From positions 62,001 through 126,000 of the forward strand of contig JALWTD010000011.1 in the NCBI GenBank assembly GCA_027082925.1: a stretch of 64,000 bases of DNA. The letters are read 5' to 3'. Position 1 is the stretch's first letter. Every line of letters starts with the position of its first letter. Below are positions 51,921 to 61,108 of the stretch, piece after piece. The notes below the pieces were generated by a model, which was not told the origin of the DNA, searched no databases, and saw only the letters and a program-made list of their open reading frames with translations. The position numbers were made by a program, and so were the translations under genes. The DNA comes from Flavobacteriaceae bacterium (lineage in GTDB: Bacteria > Bacteroidota > Bacteroidia > Flavobacteriales > Flavobacteriaceae).

Positions 51921-52085
51921 AATAAATAATGTTTTAGTTAATAATTAGTTAGTTTGGTCGTTAAGTTACAATTTTTTTTACACAGGTAACCAAAGTTACT
52001 TATTAGGTGTAAGTTTTTATGTCACTTTGTCGTCTAAAAAAATGGTATAAAAATTGCTACCTTAGTAGTATTAAAATTTAAAGAA

Positions 52086-52448
52086 ATGACAGAATTATTA
52101 ACAAAAGAAACTTTTTTAGAAAAAGTTTTCAATTACGAGAAAAATAAAGAATGGAAGTTTGAAGGTGATTTGCCTTGTATTATTGATTTTTATGCAGATT
52201 GGTGTGGTCCTTGTAAAATGGTAGCTCCTATTTTAGAAGAACTAAGCGAGGAGTATAAAGGAAAAATAAATATTTACAAAGTAGATACAGAAGCACAACA
52301 AGAATTATCTGCAGCATTTGGTATTAGAAGTATTCCTTCAATACTATTTTGCCCAAAAGACAGTGAACCTCAAATGGCTCAAGGAGCCCTTCCAAAACAT
52401 CAATTAGAACAAATTATTAACGATGTTCTTTTAAAGGTTACAACGTAA
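52086..52448 (+). CDS. trxA: Thioredoxin
   Basis: 120 residues, one thioredoxin fold. The redox motif WCGPC sits in DFYADWCGPCKMVAPILEEL, and RSIPSILFCPKD holds the cis-Pro. A short N-terminal extension (about 20 residues) precedes the fold. The absence of a signal peptide means it is cytoplasmic. It is expected to be reduced by thioredoxin reductase and to serve ribonucleotide reductase and peroxidases. A strong GC-rich terminator follows. Confidence 0.93.
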   Translation: MTELLTKETFLEKVFNYEKNKEWKFEGDLPCIIDFYADWCGPCKMVAPILEELSEEYKGKINIYKVDTEAQQELSAAFGIRSIPSILFCPKDSEPQMAQGALPKHQLEQIINDVLLKVTT

Positions 52449-52469
52449 GTAACCCCAACCTCAAAGTAG

Positions 52470-52495
52470 GCCGCACACTATGTGCGGCTTTTTTT
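52470..52495. terminator. GC-rich terminator after trxA
   Basis: GCCGCACA (52470-52477) pairs with TGTGCGGC (52481-52488), loop CTA, followed by seven T residues. It is unusually GC-rich for this genome, and its T-run overlaps the end of the convergent asd gene. Confidence 0.9.
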
Positions 52496-53483
52496 ATATA
52501 AGATTTTCAGCTACAATATATTCGGCTATTTGTACTGCGTTTGTTGCTGCACCTTTACGTAAATTATCTGCTACAATCCACATATTTAAAGTGTTTGGCT
52601 GCGATTCATCTCTTCGTATTCTTCCAACAAACACATCGTTTTTACCTTCAGCATAAATAGGCATAGGATATGTATTTATATCGGTATTATCTTGAACGGT
52701 TACACCGGGAGTTTCACTTAAAAGTTTACGCACATCGCCTTCATTAAAATCGTTAACAAATGCCACATTTACACTTTCACTATGTCCTCCAACTACCGGA
52801 ATTCTAACGGCAGTTGCAGTAATAGCAAGCGATGCATCGTTTAGAATTTTTCGAGGCTCGTTTACCAATTTCATTTCTTCTTTAGTATATCCGTTTGCTT
52901 CAAAAACATCACAGTGAGGTATGGCATTTTTATGAATTGGGTAATGATAGGCCATTTCTCCTTTTTTATTAACATACTCATTTTCAAGCTGCTGTACAGC
53001 TTTTACCCCTGTTCCGGTAATTGATTGATAGGTAGAAACCACTAAACGTTTAATGGTATATTTTTTATGAAGAGGAGCTAAAGCCATTACTAATTGAATG
53101 GTTGAGCAATTAGGATTGGCAATAATTTTATCATTTGCGGTTAGTTCTTGAGCATTTATTTCAGGAACAATTAGTTTGTGGTTTGGGTTCATTCTCCAAG
53201 CAGAAGAATTGTCAATAACAGTTGTACCTACTTCTGCAAATTTTGGAGCCCATTCAATCGAAGTATTTCCTCCTGCAGAAAACAATGCAATATCTGGACG
53301 TAAATTAACAGCATCTTGCATTCCAATAACGGTATAATTTTCTCCTTTATATAAAATTTGTTTTCCAACAGAGCGTTCAGAAGCTACAAGTAGTAATTCG
53401 GTAATTGGAAAATTACGCTCTTCCAATACTTTTAACATTACATTTCCTACCATTCCGGTAGCACCAACAACAGCTAGTTTCAT
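52494..53483 (-). CDS. asd: Aspartate-semialdehyde dehydrogenase
   Basis: 329 residues. It makes aspartate semialdehyde from aspartyl phosphate, for lysine, threonine, methionine and diaminopimelate synthesis. VVGATGMVGNVMLKVL binds NADP, NPNCSTIQLVMAL holds the catalytic Cys, and STYQSITGTGVKA is the family signature. RIPVVGGHSESVNV carries the catalytic His. It is a single-gene unit, divergent from the U32 gene, with about 175 bases between them. Confidence 0.96.
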   Translation of the reverse strand: MKLAVVGATGMVGNVMLKVLEERNFPITELLLVASERSVGKQILYKGENYTVIGMQDAVNLRPDIALFSAGGNTSIEWAPKFAEVGTTVIDNSSAWRMNPNHKLIVPEINAQELTANDKIIANPNCSTIQLVMALAPLHKKYTIKRLVVSTYQSITGTGVKAVQQLENEYVNKKGEMAYHYPIHKNAIPHCDVFEANGYTKEEMKLVNEPRKILNDASLAITATAVRIPVVGGHSESVNVAFVNDFNEGDVRKLLSETPGVTVQDNTDINTYPMPIYAEGKNDVFVGRIRRDESQPNTLNMWIVADNLRKGAATNAVQIAEYIVAENLI

Positions 53484-53634
53484 TTGTTTTTATTTTATAA
53501 TTTTTTACAATGGTGCAAATTTCATAAAAAATAAAAGAAACAACCGTTTAATTGAATAAAATTAACAAATAAAAAGAGATTTGTTAAAAAGTGTGAAACT
53601 AAAACATTATCATTCAGTTGTTGCAATAATTATG

Positions 53635-53642
53635 TAGTTTTG
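53635..53642 (+). promoter_or_regulatory. Putative -7 promoter box for the U32 gene
   Basis: TAGTTTTG, an exact TAnnTTTG match, 16 bases before the ATG at 53659. Confidence 0.55.
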
Positions 53643-53658
53643 CAAAAAATCAAAAACA

Positions 53659-54912
53659 ATGACAACTACTGGAAAAATGGAGCTAATGGCTCCTGCCGGA
53701 AATTTTGAATCGTTACAAGCGGCGTTAGATAATGGTGCAGATTCGGTTTATTTTGGTGTAGAGCAATTAAATATGAGGGCTAGAGCCTCTATAAATTTTA
53801 CATTAGACGATTTGCAAGAAATTTCTAATAGATGCAAAGCTAAAAATGTAAGAACCTATCTTACCTTAAATACCATTGTTTATGATCACGATTTATCTAT
53901 TGTAAAAACCTTACTTCAAAAAGCGAAAGAGGCTGATATTACTGCGGTAATTGCAATGGATCAAGCGGTAATTGCTTCAGCAAGAGCGATTGGAATGGAA
54001 GTTCATATTTCTACCCAAATAAATATTACCAATATAGAAACGGCTAAATTTTATGCCATGTTTGCAGACACTATGGTGTTGAGTAGAGAATTAAGTTTAC
54101 GACAAGTAAAAAAAATTACAGAACAAATAGTAAAAGATGATGTAAGAGGCCCTTCAGGAAATCTTATCGAGATTGAAATTTTTGGACATGGTGCTTTATG
54201 TATGGCTGTATCCGGAAAATGTTATATGAGTTTACATGCGTATAATTCTTCGGCAAATAGAGGAGCTTGTAAGCAAAATTGCAGAAAAAAATATACGGTA
54301 ATTGATCAAGAAACAGGAATTGAAATGGAACTTGATAATGAGTATATTATGTCTCCAAAAGATTTGTGTACTATAGATTTTTTAGATCAAATTGTTGATG
54401 CAGGAGTAAAAGTGTTAAAAATAGAAGGTAGAGGTAGAGCTCCGGAATATGTTGCTAAAGTAATAAAATGTTATAGAGACGCAATTGATAGTATTGAAGA
54501 TGGTACATATAGCAAAGAGCGTGTTATTACTTGGATGCAAGAATTAGAAAAAGTATACAATCGAGGTTTTTGGAGCGGTTACTACTTAGGTCAAAAATTA
54601 GGAGAGTGGAGTAAAGGACCGGGTAGCCATGCTACGCAAAAGAAAGTATACTTAGGAAAAGGAGTGCATTACTTCCCTAAATCAAATATAGGAGAATTTA
54701 AAATTGAAGCCTACGATATTGCCATAGGAGATACCATTTTAATTACAGGACCTACAACAGGAGCTCAAGAAATGAAAGTATCGGAAATGTACGTGAATGA
54801 TGCAAAAGGAGAAAAAGCTCAAAAAGGAGATACTGTGACCATGCCGTTAGAATTTAGAGTTCGTCCATCAGATAAACTATATAAAATAGTTTCAACTAAA
54901 GTTGAAGTTTAA
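53659..54912 (+). CDS. Peptidase U32 family protein, probable tRNA hydroxylation enzyme (TrhP/YegQ-like)
   Basis: 417 residues. The barrel begins ELMAPAGNFESLQAALDNGADSVYFG, a U32 hallmark, and the signature EIEIFGHGALCMAVSGKCYMS is complete. The cysteines of GKCYMS, NRGACKQNCRK and SPKDLCTI probably bind an iron-sulfur cluster. A C-terminal beta domain (DIAIGDTILITGPTTG) follows. YegQ/TrhP enzymes hydroxylate uridine 34 of certain tRNAs using prephenate; related U32 proteins act on 23S rRNA (RlhA) or ubiquinone. The length fits the TrhP group best. The old peptidase name is probably wrong here. The ferredoxin gene begins with no gap after the stop (TAAATG). Confidence 0.82.
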   Translation: MTTTGKMELMAPAGNFESLQAALDNGADSVYFGVEQLNMRARASINFTLDDLQEISNRCKAKNVRTYLTLNTIVYDHDLSIVKTLLQKAKEADITAVIAMDQAVIASARAIGMEVHISTQINITNIETAKFYAMFADTMVLSRELSLRQVKKITEQIVKDDVRGPSGNLIEIEIFGHGALCMAVSGKCYMSLHAYNSSANRGACKQNCRKKYTVIDQETGIEMELDNEYIMSPKDLCTIDFLDQIVDAGVKVLKIEGRGRAPEYVAKVIKCYRDAIDSIEDGTYSKERVITWMQELEKVYNRGFWSGYYLGQKLGEWSKGPGSHATQKKVYLGKGVHYFPKSNIGEFKIEAYDIAIGDTILITGPTTGAQEMKVSEMYVNDAKGEKAQKGDTVTMPLEFRVRPSDKLYKIVSTKVEV

Positions 54913-55143
54913 ATGGTAATTATAACTTTACAAAGAGCTAAATGCATAGGGTGTAATTATTGTGTAGAACTTGCCCCATCTCAATTTCAAATGTCTAAAA
55001 AAGACGGCAAGTCTGTATTGCTTCACGCCAAAGAAAAAAAAGGATTTTTTACCCTAAAATCTCCCGATGAAACTATTTTTAACGATAGCATAAAAGCTAA
55101 AGAAGCATGTCCTGTTAAAATTATTGATGTAAAACAAACGTAA
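54913..55143 (+). CDS. Small ferredoxin with single Fe-S cluster
   Basis: 76 residues. CIGCNYCVELAP supplies C11, C14 and C17 and KEACPVKII supplies C66, which is one classical CxxCxxC...CP cluster. A two-cluster ferredoxin would need a second set, so this is a single-cluster (4Fe-4S or 3Fe-4S) protein. The start codon follows the stop of the U32 gene without a gap, so the two are co-translated. An electron-donor role for the U32 enzyme is a reasonable inference, not a known fact. Confidence 0.88.
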   Translation: MVIITLQRAKCIGCNYCVELAPSQFQMSKKDGKSVLLHAKEKKGFFTLKSPDETIFNDSIKAKEACPVKIIDVKQT

Positions 55144-55201
55144 ATACGTTTTTTATCGTTTTAATTTAGTAATATTAATTATATCTTTACAGATTAGTGA
55201 A

Positions 55202-55217
55202 GGTTGTTAGGACAACC
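55202..55217 (+). repeat. Small hairpin in the ricT leader
   Basis: GGTTGT pairs with ACAACC around a four-base TAGG loop, about 40 bases upstream of the ricT start and without a following T-run, so it is not a terminator. A near-consensus TATCTTTA lies at about 55182. Confidence 0.4.
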
Positions 55218-55257
55218 ATTCCTCAATTTTTTATAAGTAAATAAAAATTAGAAACAT

Positions 55258-56490
55258 ATGAGCTGTAATACTTGCTCTTCAGATATAAATACCTTACCAA
55301 AAGGATGTAAAAGTAACGGAAGTTGTACAACCGGAGGTTGTGAAAAACTTTCTGTGTTTGATTGGTTGGCAAATATGACATTACCCGCAGGACAAAAACC
55401 TGTTAATGTTGTTGAAGTTAGATTTAAAAACGGACGAAAACATTTTTACAGAAATGTAGATAATCTTCAAATAGCAATTGGTGATATTGTTGCTGTTGAA
55501 GGAAACCCCGGCCATGATATAGGCACAGTGTCTTTAACAGGAGAGTTGATAAAAATTCAACTAAAGAAAAAAGGTATCGATATTAATAGCGAAGAAATTA
55601 AAAAAATTTATAGAAAAGCCACTCAAAAAGATATAGATATTTGGAAGGCTGCTAGAGAAAAAGAATACGACACACAATACCGAGGAAGAGAAATTATTAG
55701 TCGGCTTGGTTTAAAAATGAAACTTTCTGATGTGGAGTATCAAGGCGATGGAAACAAAGCTACGTTTTATTATACAGCCGATGAGCGCGTAGATTTTAGA
55801 CAGCTTATTAGAGATTTAGCAAGTGCTTTTAAAATTAGAGTAGAAATGAAACAAGTTGGTTTACGCCAAGAGGCAGCACGACTCGGAGGTGTAGGCTCTT
55901 GCGGAAGAGAATTGTGTTGTTCTACTTGGTTAACCGATTTACGTAAAGTAAACACAAGCGCAGCACGCTACCAACAACTATCTTTAAATCCTCAAAAATT
56001 AGCAGGACAATGCGGTAAGTTAAAATGTTGTTTAAACTACGAATTAGATACCTATCTAGATGCACTCACCGGATTTCCAAAGCAAGATACCGTTCTTAAA
56101 ACAGAAAAAGGAGATGGTGTATTTGTAAAAATGGATATTTTTAAAGAGCTACTGTGGTATACCTACAAAGAAAATAGAACAAAATGGTATAAGCTCACGG
56201 TAGATCAAGTTAAAGAAATTATTGAAACAAATAAAAATGGAGAAAAAGTACCTTCATTAGAAGATTATGAATCTGATTTGATTGAAGAAGCTAAAGTTGA
56301 TTTTGAAAATGTAGTTGGTCAAGATAGCTTAACAAGATTTGATGTGCCTAAACGAAAAAAGAAAAGAAGATCAAAAAACAGAAATCGTAAAAACACCAAT
56401 CAAAATTCAAATCAAAAAAGCAATCACAATCAAAAAAAGAAAAAAAGAAAGCCTGCCAACAAAGGGACAAACAATAAAAAAAATGCATAA
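55258..56490 (+). CDS. ricT: RicT/YaaT-family (PSP1 domain) protein with Cys-rich N-terminus
   Basis: 410 residues. The PSP1 core is seen in VVEVRFKNGRKHFYRN, QYRGREIISRLGLKMKLSDVE, ADERVDFRQLIRDLASAFK and LGGVGSCGRELCCSTWL with QCGKLKCCLNYE. The paired cysteines fit a Fe-S site. An N-terminal extension has five cysteines (C3, C6, C17, C23, C28) absent from Bacillus RicT. The tail (about 360-410) is a Lys/Asn/Gln-rich low-complexity stretch. In Bacillus, RicT acts with RicA and RicF to promote mRNA processing by RNase Y. I see neither partner in the window. The gldH ATG lies within its last eight bases. Confidence 0.9.
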   Translation: MSCNTCSSDINTLPKGCKSNGSCTTGGCEKLSVFDWLANMTLPAGQKPVNVVEVRFKNGRKHFYRNVDNLQIAIGDIVAVEGNPGHDIGTVSLTGELIKIQLKKKGIDINSEEIKKIYRKATQKDIDIWKAAREKEYDTQYRGREIISRLGLKMKLSDVEYQGDGNKATFYYTADERVDFRQLIRDLASAFKIRVEMKQVGLRQEAARLGGVGSCGRELCCSTWLTDLRKVNTSAARYQQLSLNPQKLAGQCGKLKCCLNYELDTYLDALTGFPKQDTVLKTEKGDGVFVKMDIFKELLWYTYKENRTKWYKLTVDQVKEIIETNKNGEKVPSLEDYESDLIEEAKVDFENVVGQDSLTRFDVPKRKKKRRSKNRNRKNTNQNSNQKSNHNQKKKKRKPANKGTNNKKNA

Positions 56491-56968
56491 ACAACTAGGT
56501 TTACTATTTTTATTTTTAGTGTTGCTATCATGCAATACAAATACGGTGTACAACAACTATAAACCTATAAAAAACAACAAATGGGCTTCAGAAGATAAAA
56601 TTGTTTTTGAAGTAGAAAATACCGACACCATATCAAAAAACAATATTTTTATTACTATTAGAAACAATAAAGACTATAAGTTTAGTTCTATTTTTTTAAT
56701 AGCAAACATTAAGTTTCCAAGCGGTTTTCAAGTTGTTGATACCTTAGAATATGAAATGGCTGACGCCTCAGGAAGATGGTTAGGAGTTGGATTTACAGAC
56801 ATTAAAGAAAATAAACTTTTTTATAAAGAAGATGTCGTCTTTTCTGAAAAAGGACGCTATAAATTCAGCATTCAACATGCGACAAGAAGCATAAACGATG
56901 TTGAAGGTACAAACCCGCTAGAAGGGATAACAGATGTGGGTTTAAGAATTGAAAAAATATCGAAATGA
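56483..56968 (+). CDS. gldH: Gliding motility lipoprotein GldH
   Basis: 161 residues from the ATG at 56483, overlapping the ricT end by eight bases. MHKQLGLLFLFLVLLSCNT is a lipoprotein signal with lipobox at Cys17. The body has the GldH pattern WASEDKIVFEVENTDT, IFITIRNNKDYKFSSIFL, VDTLEYEMADASGRWLGVGF and KGRYKFSIQHATR. GldH is required for gliding in Flavobacterium johnsoniae and is linked to the type IX secretion and gliding machinery. A longer frame from 56339 inside ricT is rejected. The stop overlaps the next start as ATGA. Confidence 0.92.
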   Translation: MHKQLGLLFLFLVLLSCNTNTVYNNYKPIKNNKWASEDKIVFEVENTDTISKNNIFITIRNNKDYKFSSIFLIANIKFPSGFQVVDTLEYEMADASGRWLGVGFTDIKENKLFYKEDVVFSEKGRYKFSIQHATRSINDVEGTNPLEGITDVGLRIEKISK

Positions 56969-59253
56969 AAAAAAACAAAACCTCTAAAAAACAATATTCA
57001 AAATACATTAAATGGTTTTGGCTTCTTATTTTAGGCGGAATCACAAGTGTAATATTCATTTTTTTACTAGCTTCTTGGGGTGCTTTTGGGCCACTTCCAA
57101 CATTTGAGGAGCTAGAAAATCCGGAAAAAAACTTAGCATCTGAAGTTATTTCTATTGACGGACAAACATTGGGTAAATACGCCTACGAAAACAGAACGCC
57201 GGTTAAATACAAAGATCTTCCTCAAAATTTAATCAACGCATTGGTTGCTACCGAAGACGAGCGCTTTTTTGAACACTCAGGAATCGATTTTAAATCGTCG
57301 TTTAGAGCTGTTGTAAAATTAGGTAGAGATGGAGGAGGAAGCACCATTACACAACAATTAGCAAAATTGCTTTTTCATGGCGAAGGATCTAAAAACTTAG
57401 TGAAGCGTATATTACAAAAAGTGAAAGAATACGTAATAGCTATTCAGTTAGAACGCCAGTACACAAAGCAAGAAATTATAACAATGTACCTCAATAAATA
57501 CGATTTTTTAAATCGTGCTGTAGGTATTCGGTCAGCGTCTCGTATTTACTTCGGAAAAGAACCAAAAGATCTCGATATAGAAGAGTCGGCTATGTTGGTT
57601 GGAATGCTTAAAAACTCATCATATTTTAATCCGCTTCGAAGAGAAGAAAAGGTTAGAAAAAGAAGAAATGTAGTACTTAAACAAATGACACGAAGTAAAT
57701 TTATTACCGAAAAGGTTAAAGATTCACTTCAAAAAACAGATTTAGGTTTAGATATTCACCGAGAAGGTCATAGCGACGGACTTGCAACATACTTTAGAGA
57801 ATACTTGCGTGATTTTATGAAGAAATGGATTAAAAAGAATCCGAAGCCAGATGGGTCTTACTACAATTTACATCGTGATGGTTTAAAAATATACGTTACG
57901 CTAGATGCTCGTATGCAAAAATATGCCGAAGAAGCTATGCAAGAGCATATGGAAAACTTGCAACGTATCTTTTTTAAAGAACAAAAATATAACAAAACAG
58001 CGCCTTTTTATGATTTAGACAGAACGGAAATTGCGAATACAATGAAACAAGCAATGAAACGTTCCAATCGTTGGAGACGAATGAAAAAGCAAGGAAAATC
58101 TACCAAAGAAATAAGAGCTTCTTTTAAGAAAAAAGTGAAGATGAAAGTGTTTTCTTGGAAAGGAGAAATAGATACTTTAATGACACCTTACGACTCTATT
58201 AAATATTACAAACATTTTTTAAGAGCAGGATTACTTTCTATAGAACCTCAATCGGGTCATGTAAAAGCGTGGGTTGGAGGTATTAATTACAAACACTTTC
58301 AGTTTGATGCGGTAAAACAGCAAAAGCGTCAGGTAGGATCTACGTTTAAACCATTCGTGTACGCTTCTGCAATAAACCAATTAAACCTATCGCCTTGTGC
58401 TAAATTTCCAAATACAAAATATACCATTCCGAAAGAAAAATACGGAATGCCTGAAGATTGGACACCTAAAAATTCAAGTGACAAGTACGGAGGAGAACTT
58501 ACATTAAAACAAGCACTAGCGGGCTCTGTAAATGTAATTACCGCAAAATTAATAGATATGGTTCATCCAAAAACCGTAGTTAGTTTAGCAAAAAGTGCAG
58601 GAATAAAAAGTAGAATACCTGCAGTTCCTGCAATTGCTTTAGGAACAGTTGATTTATCTTTATTTGAAATGGTAGGAGCTTATTCAACATTTGCAAATAA
58701 AGGACTTCAAGTAGAACCAATGATGGTGGTTAAAATTGAAGATAAAAACGGAACGGTTTTAGAACAATTTATACCAACCTCAAAAGAGGTTTTAAGTGAA
58801 GAATCGGCCTATGTTGTAATTAACTTATTAGAAGGTGTTACGCAAGCTGGTTCAGGAATTCGGTTGCGTACCAAAAACGCAAAATACCCCGATAATGTAG
58901 CAACAGGTTACCCGTATGAATTTACAAATCCAATTGCCGGTAAAACAGGAACTACACAAAACCAATCTGATGGTTGGTTTATGGGAATTGTTCCAAATTT
59001 AGCTACAGGTGTTTGGGTAGGTGGTGAAGATAGAGCAACACACTTTTCAGGCATCGCTAAAGGACAAGGCGCTTCTATGGCGTTACCTATTTGGGCATTG
59101 TACTATAAAAAACTATATGCAGATACAACACTACAAGTTAGTAAAGAAGATTTTGAGCGACCGGAAAATTTAAGTATTGAAGTAGATTGCGACAAAATGA
59201 GCGATGAAGAAGGTGAAAATCCGGAAATTATAGAAGAAGAACCTGACTTTTAA
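56965..59253 (+). CDS. mrcA: Penicillin-binding protein 1A (class A, bifunctional)
   Basis: 762 residues. One membrane anchor (about 15-38) leads to the GT51 glycosyltransferase with the catalytic Glu97 in EDERFFEHSG and GGSTITQQLAKLL at 124-136. The transpeptidase domain has S459-T-F-K462 in QVGSTFKPFVYASA, AGSVNVITA as the SxN motif and GKTGTTQNQ with Lys660. An insertion with a charged Met/Lys/Arg-rich stretch (around 350-400) lies between the domains. It polymerises and cross-links peptidoglycan in the periplasm. It overlaps gldH by four bases. The window thus holds two class A PBPs, this and PBP1C. Confidence 0.95.
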   Translation: MKKNKTSKKQYSKYIKWFWLLILGGITSVIFIFLLASWGAFGPLPTFEELENPEKNLASEVISIDGQTLGKYAYENRTPVKYKDLPQNLINALVATEDERFFEHSGIDFKSSFRAVVKLGRDGGGSTITQQLAKLLFHGEGSKNLVKRILQKVKEYVIAIQLERQYTKQEIITMYLNKYDFLNRAVGIRSASRIYFGKEPKDLDIEESAMLVGMLKNSSYFNPLRREEKVRKRRNVVLKQMTRSKFITEKVKDSLQKTDLGLDIHREGHSDGLATYFREYLRDFMKKWIKKNPKPDGSYYNLHRDGLKIYVTLDARMQKYAEEAMQEHMENLQRIFFKEQKYNKTAPFYDLDRTEIANTMKQAMKRSNRWRRMKKQGKSTKEIRASFKKKVKMKVFSWKGEIDTLMTPYDSIKYYKHFLRAGLLSIEPQSGHVKAWVGGINYKHFQFDAVKQQKRQVGSTFKPFVYASAINQLNLSPCAKFPNTKYTIPKEKYGMPEDWTPKNSSDKYGGELTLKQALAGSVNVITAKLIDMVHPKTVVSLAKSAGIKSRIPAVPAIALGTVDLSLFEMVGAYSTFANKGLQVEPMMVVKIEDKNGTVLEQFIPTSKEVLSEESAYVVINLLEGVTQAGSGIRLRTKNAKYPDNVATGYPYEFTNPIAGKTGTTQNQSDGWFMGIVPNLATGVWVGGEDRATHFSGIAKGQGASMALPIWALYYKKLYADTTLQVSKEDFERPENLSIEVDCDKMSDEEGENPEIIEEEPDF

Positions 59254-59264
59254 AGACTGTTAAA

Positions 59265-61088
59265 ATGACCGATAAATTTGTTTGGAATCCACCGGAAGAC
59301 GTTGTAAAAAAAAGCAACATTTATAAAATGATGCAGCAAGTTGGGCTTAATAATTATCTTGATTTTTGGAAGTGGTCTGTAAATAATAAAGAAGACTTTT
59401 GGGAACAGACAGTTCAAAATTTAGGGATAAAACAACATAAAAAACACACGTCAATAGTTGATGTTTCTAAAGGAGTTGAAAATGCTCAATGGCTGTTTAA
59501 TTCGAAATTAAATATTGTCGATTCTTGTTTTCAAAATAACCAAAACGCTACAGCTGTAATTTATCAGGAAGAAGGAAAATCCATTCAAAAAGTAACGCAA
59601 GAAGAATTGCTGCTGTTGGTAAATAAAATTGCAAACGGATTGGTGAAAATCGGGTTAAAAGAAGGAGATAGAATAGCTATAGATTTACCAATGACTTTAG
59701 AAGCGGTTGCAATTTATTTAGCCGCAATAAAAGCAGGAATGCCTGTTGTTACCATTGCCGATAGTTTTACTTCAAATGAAATAGCAGTACGACTTAAAAT
59801 AACAAAACCTAAGCTAATAATTACACAAGATTTTTTATTAAGAGGTGGAAAAGAATTACCTCTTTTTTCTAAAGTAGCTGAAGCAAATGCACCAAAAGCA
59901 ATTGTTATTAAAGTGTCAAACAATAACATTTCTTTACGAGAAAACGATTTGTATTGGGAGCAGTTTTTAAGTTCAAAAACAACTTTTTCTTCAGTAATTC
60001 AAAATCCGGATGAGGTGATAACGGTTTTGTTTTCTTCAGGAACTACCGGAGAACCAAAAGCAATTCCTTGGACTCACACAACACCAATTAAAGGAGCTAG
60101 TGATGGTTATTACCACCAAGATATTCATAAAAATGATGTAGTTTGTTGGCCTACCAATTTAGGTTGGATGATGGGCCCGTGGTTGGTGTTTGCCGCATTA
60201 ATTAACAAAGCATCAATAGCGTTGTATTACGGAACACCGGTTGATGAGAATTTTGGAGCATTTGTGCAAAATACAGAAGTAACTATGTTAGGAGTTATTC
60301 CAAGCTTTGTAAAGTATTGGAAAAACACAGCTTGTATGGAACGTTTTAATTGGGATAAAATAAAATGTTATAGCTCTACCGGAGAAGTTTCCAACCCTTC
60401 AGAAATGGAATATCTAATGAAGTTAGCCAACAACAAGCCGGTTATAGAGTACTGTGGAGGAACAGAAATTGGCGGAGGTTATGTTGCAAGTACTGTGGTG
60501 CAACCAAATATACCAAGTACGTTTTCTACACAAGCCTTAGGTGGCAAATTTGTGTTGTTAAACGAGGAACACAAAGTAAGTAATAAAGGAGAACTATTTC
60601 TTCTTCCACCAATAATGGGACTTTCAAATACACTGCTTAATAGAGACCATTTTGAAGTGTATTACAAAGGAACACCAAGCTTGGATGGAAGATTATTGCG
60701 TAGGCACGGAGACCAATTAGCTCAACTAAAAAACGGATATTACATAGCGCAAGGTAGAGTTGATGATGCAATGAATTTAGGCGGAATTAAAGTGAGTTCT
60801 GTACAAATTGAAGCCGTTTTAAATAAACTAAATTTTATTAAAGAATCTGCCGCAATAGCAGTATCTCCAAAAGGAGGAGGACCAAGTAAATTGGTTGTTT
60901 ATTATGTTGAAAATTCTTCAGAATTAACAGATGATGAACGGTTTAAGAAAGTAAAAAATAGTGTAAGCAAACAATTAAATCCTCTTTTTAAAGTTTCAGA
61001 TTTAGTTAAAATAAAAACATTGCCTCGTACAGCTTCAAACAAAGTAATGAGAAGAAAACTACGAGATGATTACGAAGCTCGTTCGTAA
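59265..61088 (+). CDS. AMP-forming acyl-CoA synthetase, ACS-like
   Basis: 607 residues of the adenylate-forming superfamily. The P-loop TVLFSSGTTGEPKAIPWTH, the A5-like segment SSTGEVSNPSEMEYL and the YIAQGRVDDAMNLGGIKVSS hinge are intact. Near the end, RTASNKVMRRKLR carries the catalytic Lys. The N-terminal WKWSVNNKEDFWEQTVQ is the acetyl-CoA synthetase-type ACAS_N region. The substrate is not clear: acetate, propionate or acetoacetate are the nearest family options. It starts 11 bases after the PBP1A stop, so it may be transcribed with it. Confidence 0.82.
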   Translation: MTDKFVWNPPEDVVKKSNIYKMMQQVGLNNYLDFWKWSVNNKEDFWEQTVQNLGIKQHKKHTSIVDVSKGVENAQWLFNSKLNIVDSCFQNNQNATAVIYQEEGKSIQKVTQEELLLLVNKIANGLVKIGLKEGDRIAIDLPMTLEAVAIYLAAIKAGMPVVTIADSFTSNEIAVRLKITKPKLIITQDFLLRGGKELPLFSKVAEANAPKAIVIKVSNNNISLRENDLYWEQFLSSKTTFSSVIQNPDEVITVLFSSGTTGEPKAIPWTHTTPIKGASDGYYHQDIHKNDVVCWPTNLGWMMGPWLVFAALINKASIALYYGTPVDENFGAFVQNTEVTMLGVIPSFVKYWKNTACMERFNWDKIKCYSSTGEVSNPSEMEYLMKLANNKPVIEYCGGTEIGGGYVASTVVQPNIPSTFSTQALGGKFVLLNEEHKVSNKGELFLLPPIMGLSNTLLNRDHFEVYYKGTPSLDGRLLRRHGDQLAQLKNGYYIAQGRVDDAMNLGGIKVSSVQIEAVLNKLNFIKESAAIAVSPKGGGPSKLVVYYVENSSELTDDERFKKVKNSVSKQLNPLFKVSDLVKIKTLPRTASNKVMRRKLRDDYEARS

Positions 61089-61108
61089 AAAACAATAAAA
61101 AGTAAAAG

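Noticed and set aside
56339-56482. Longer gldH frame starting inside ricT
   Set aside because: The lipoprotein signal and family N-terminus begin at 56483. The upstream part is the out-of-frame reading of the RicT Lys/Asn tail.
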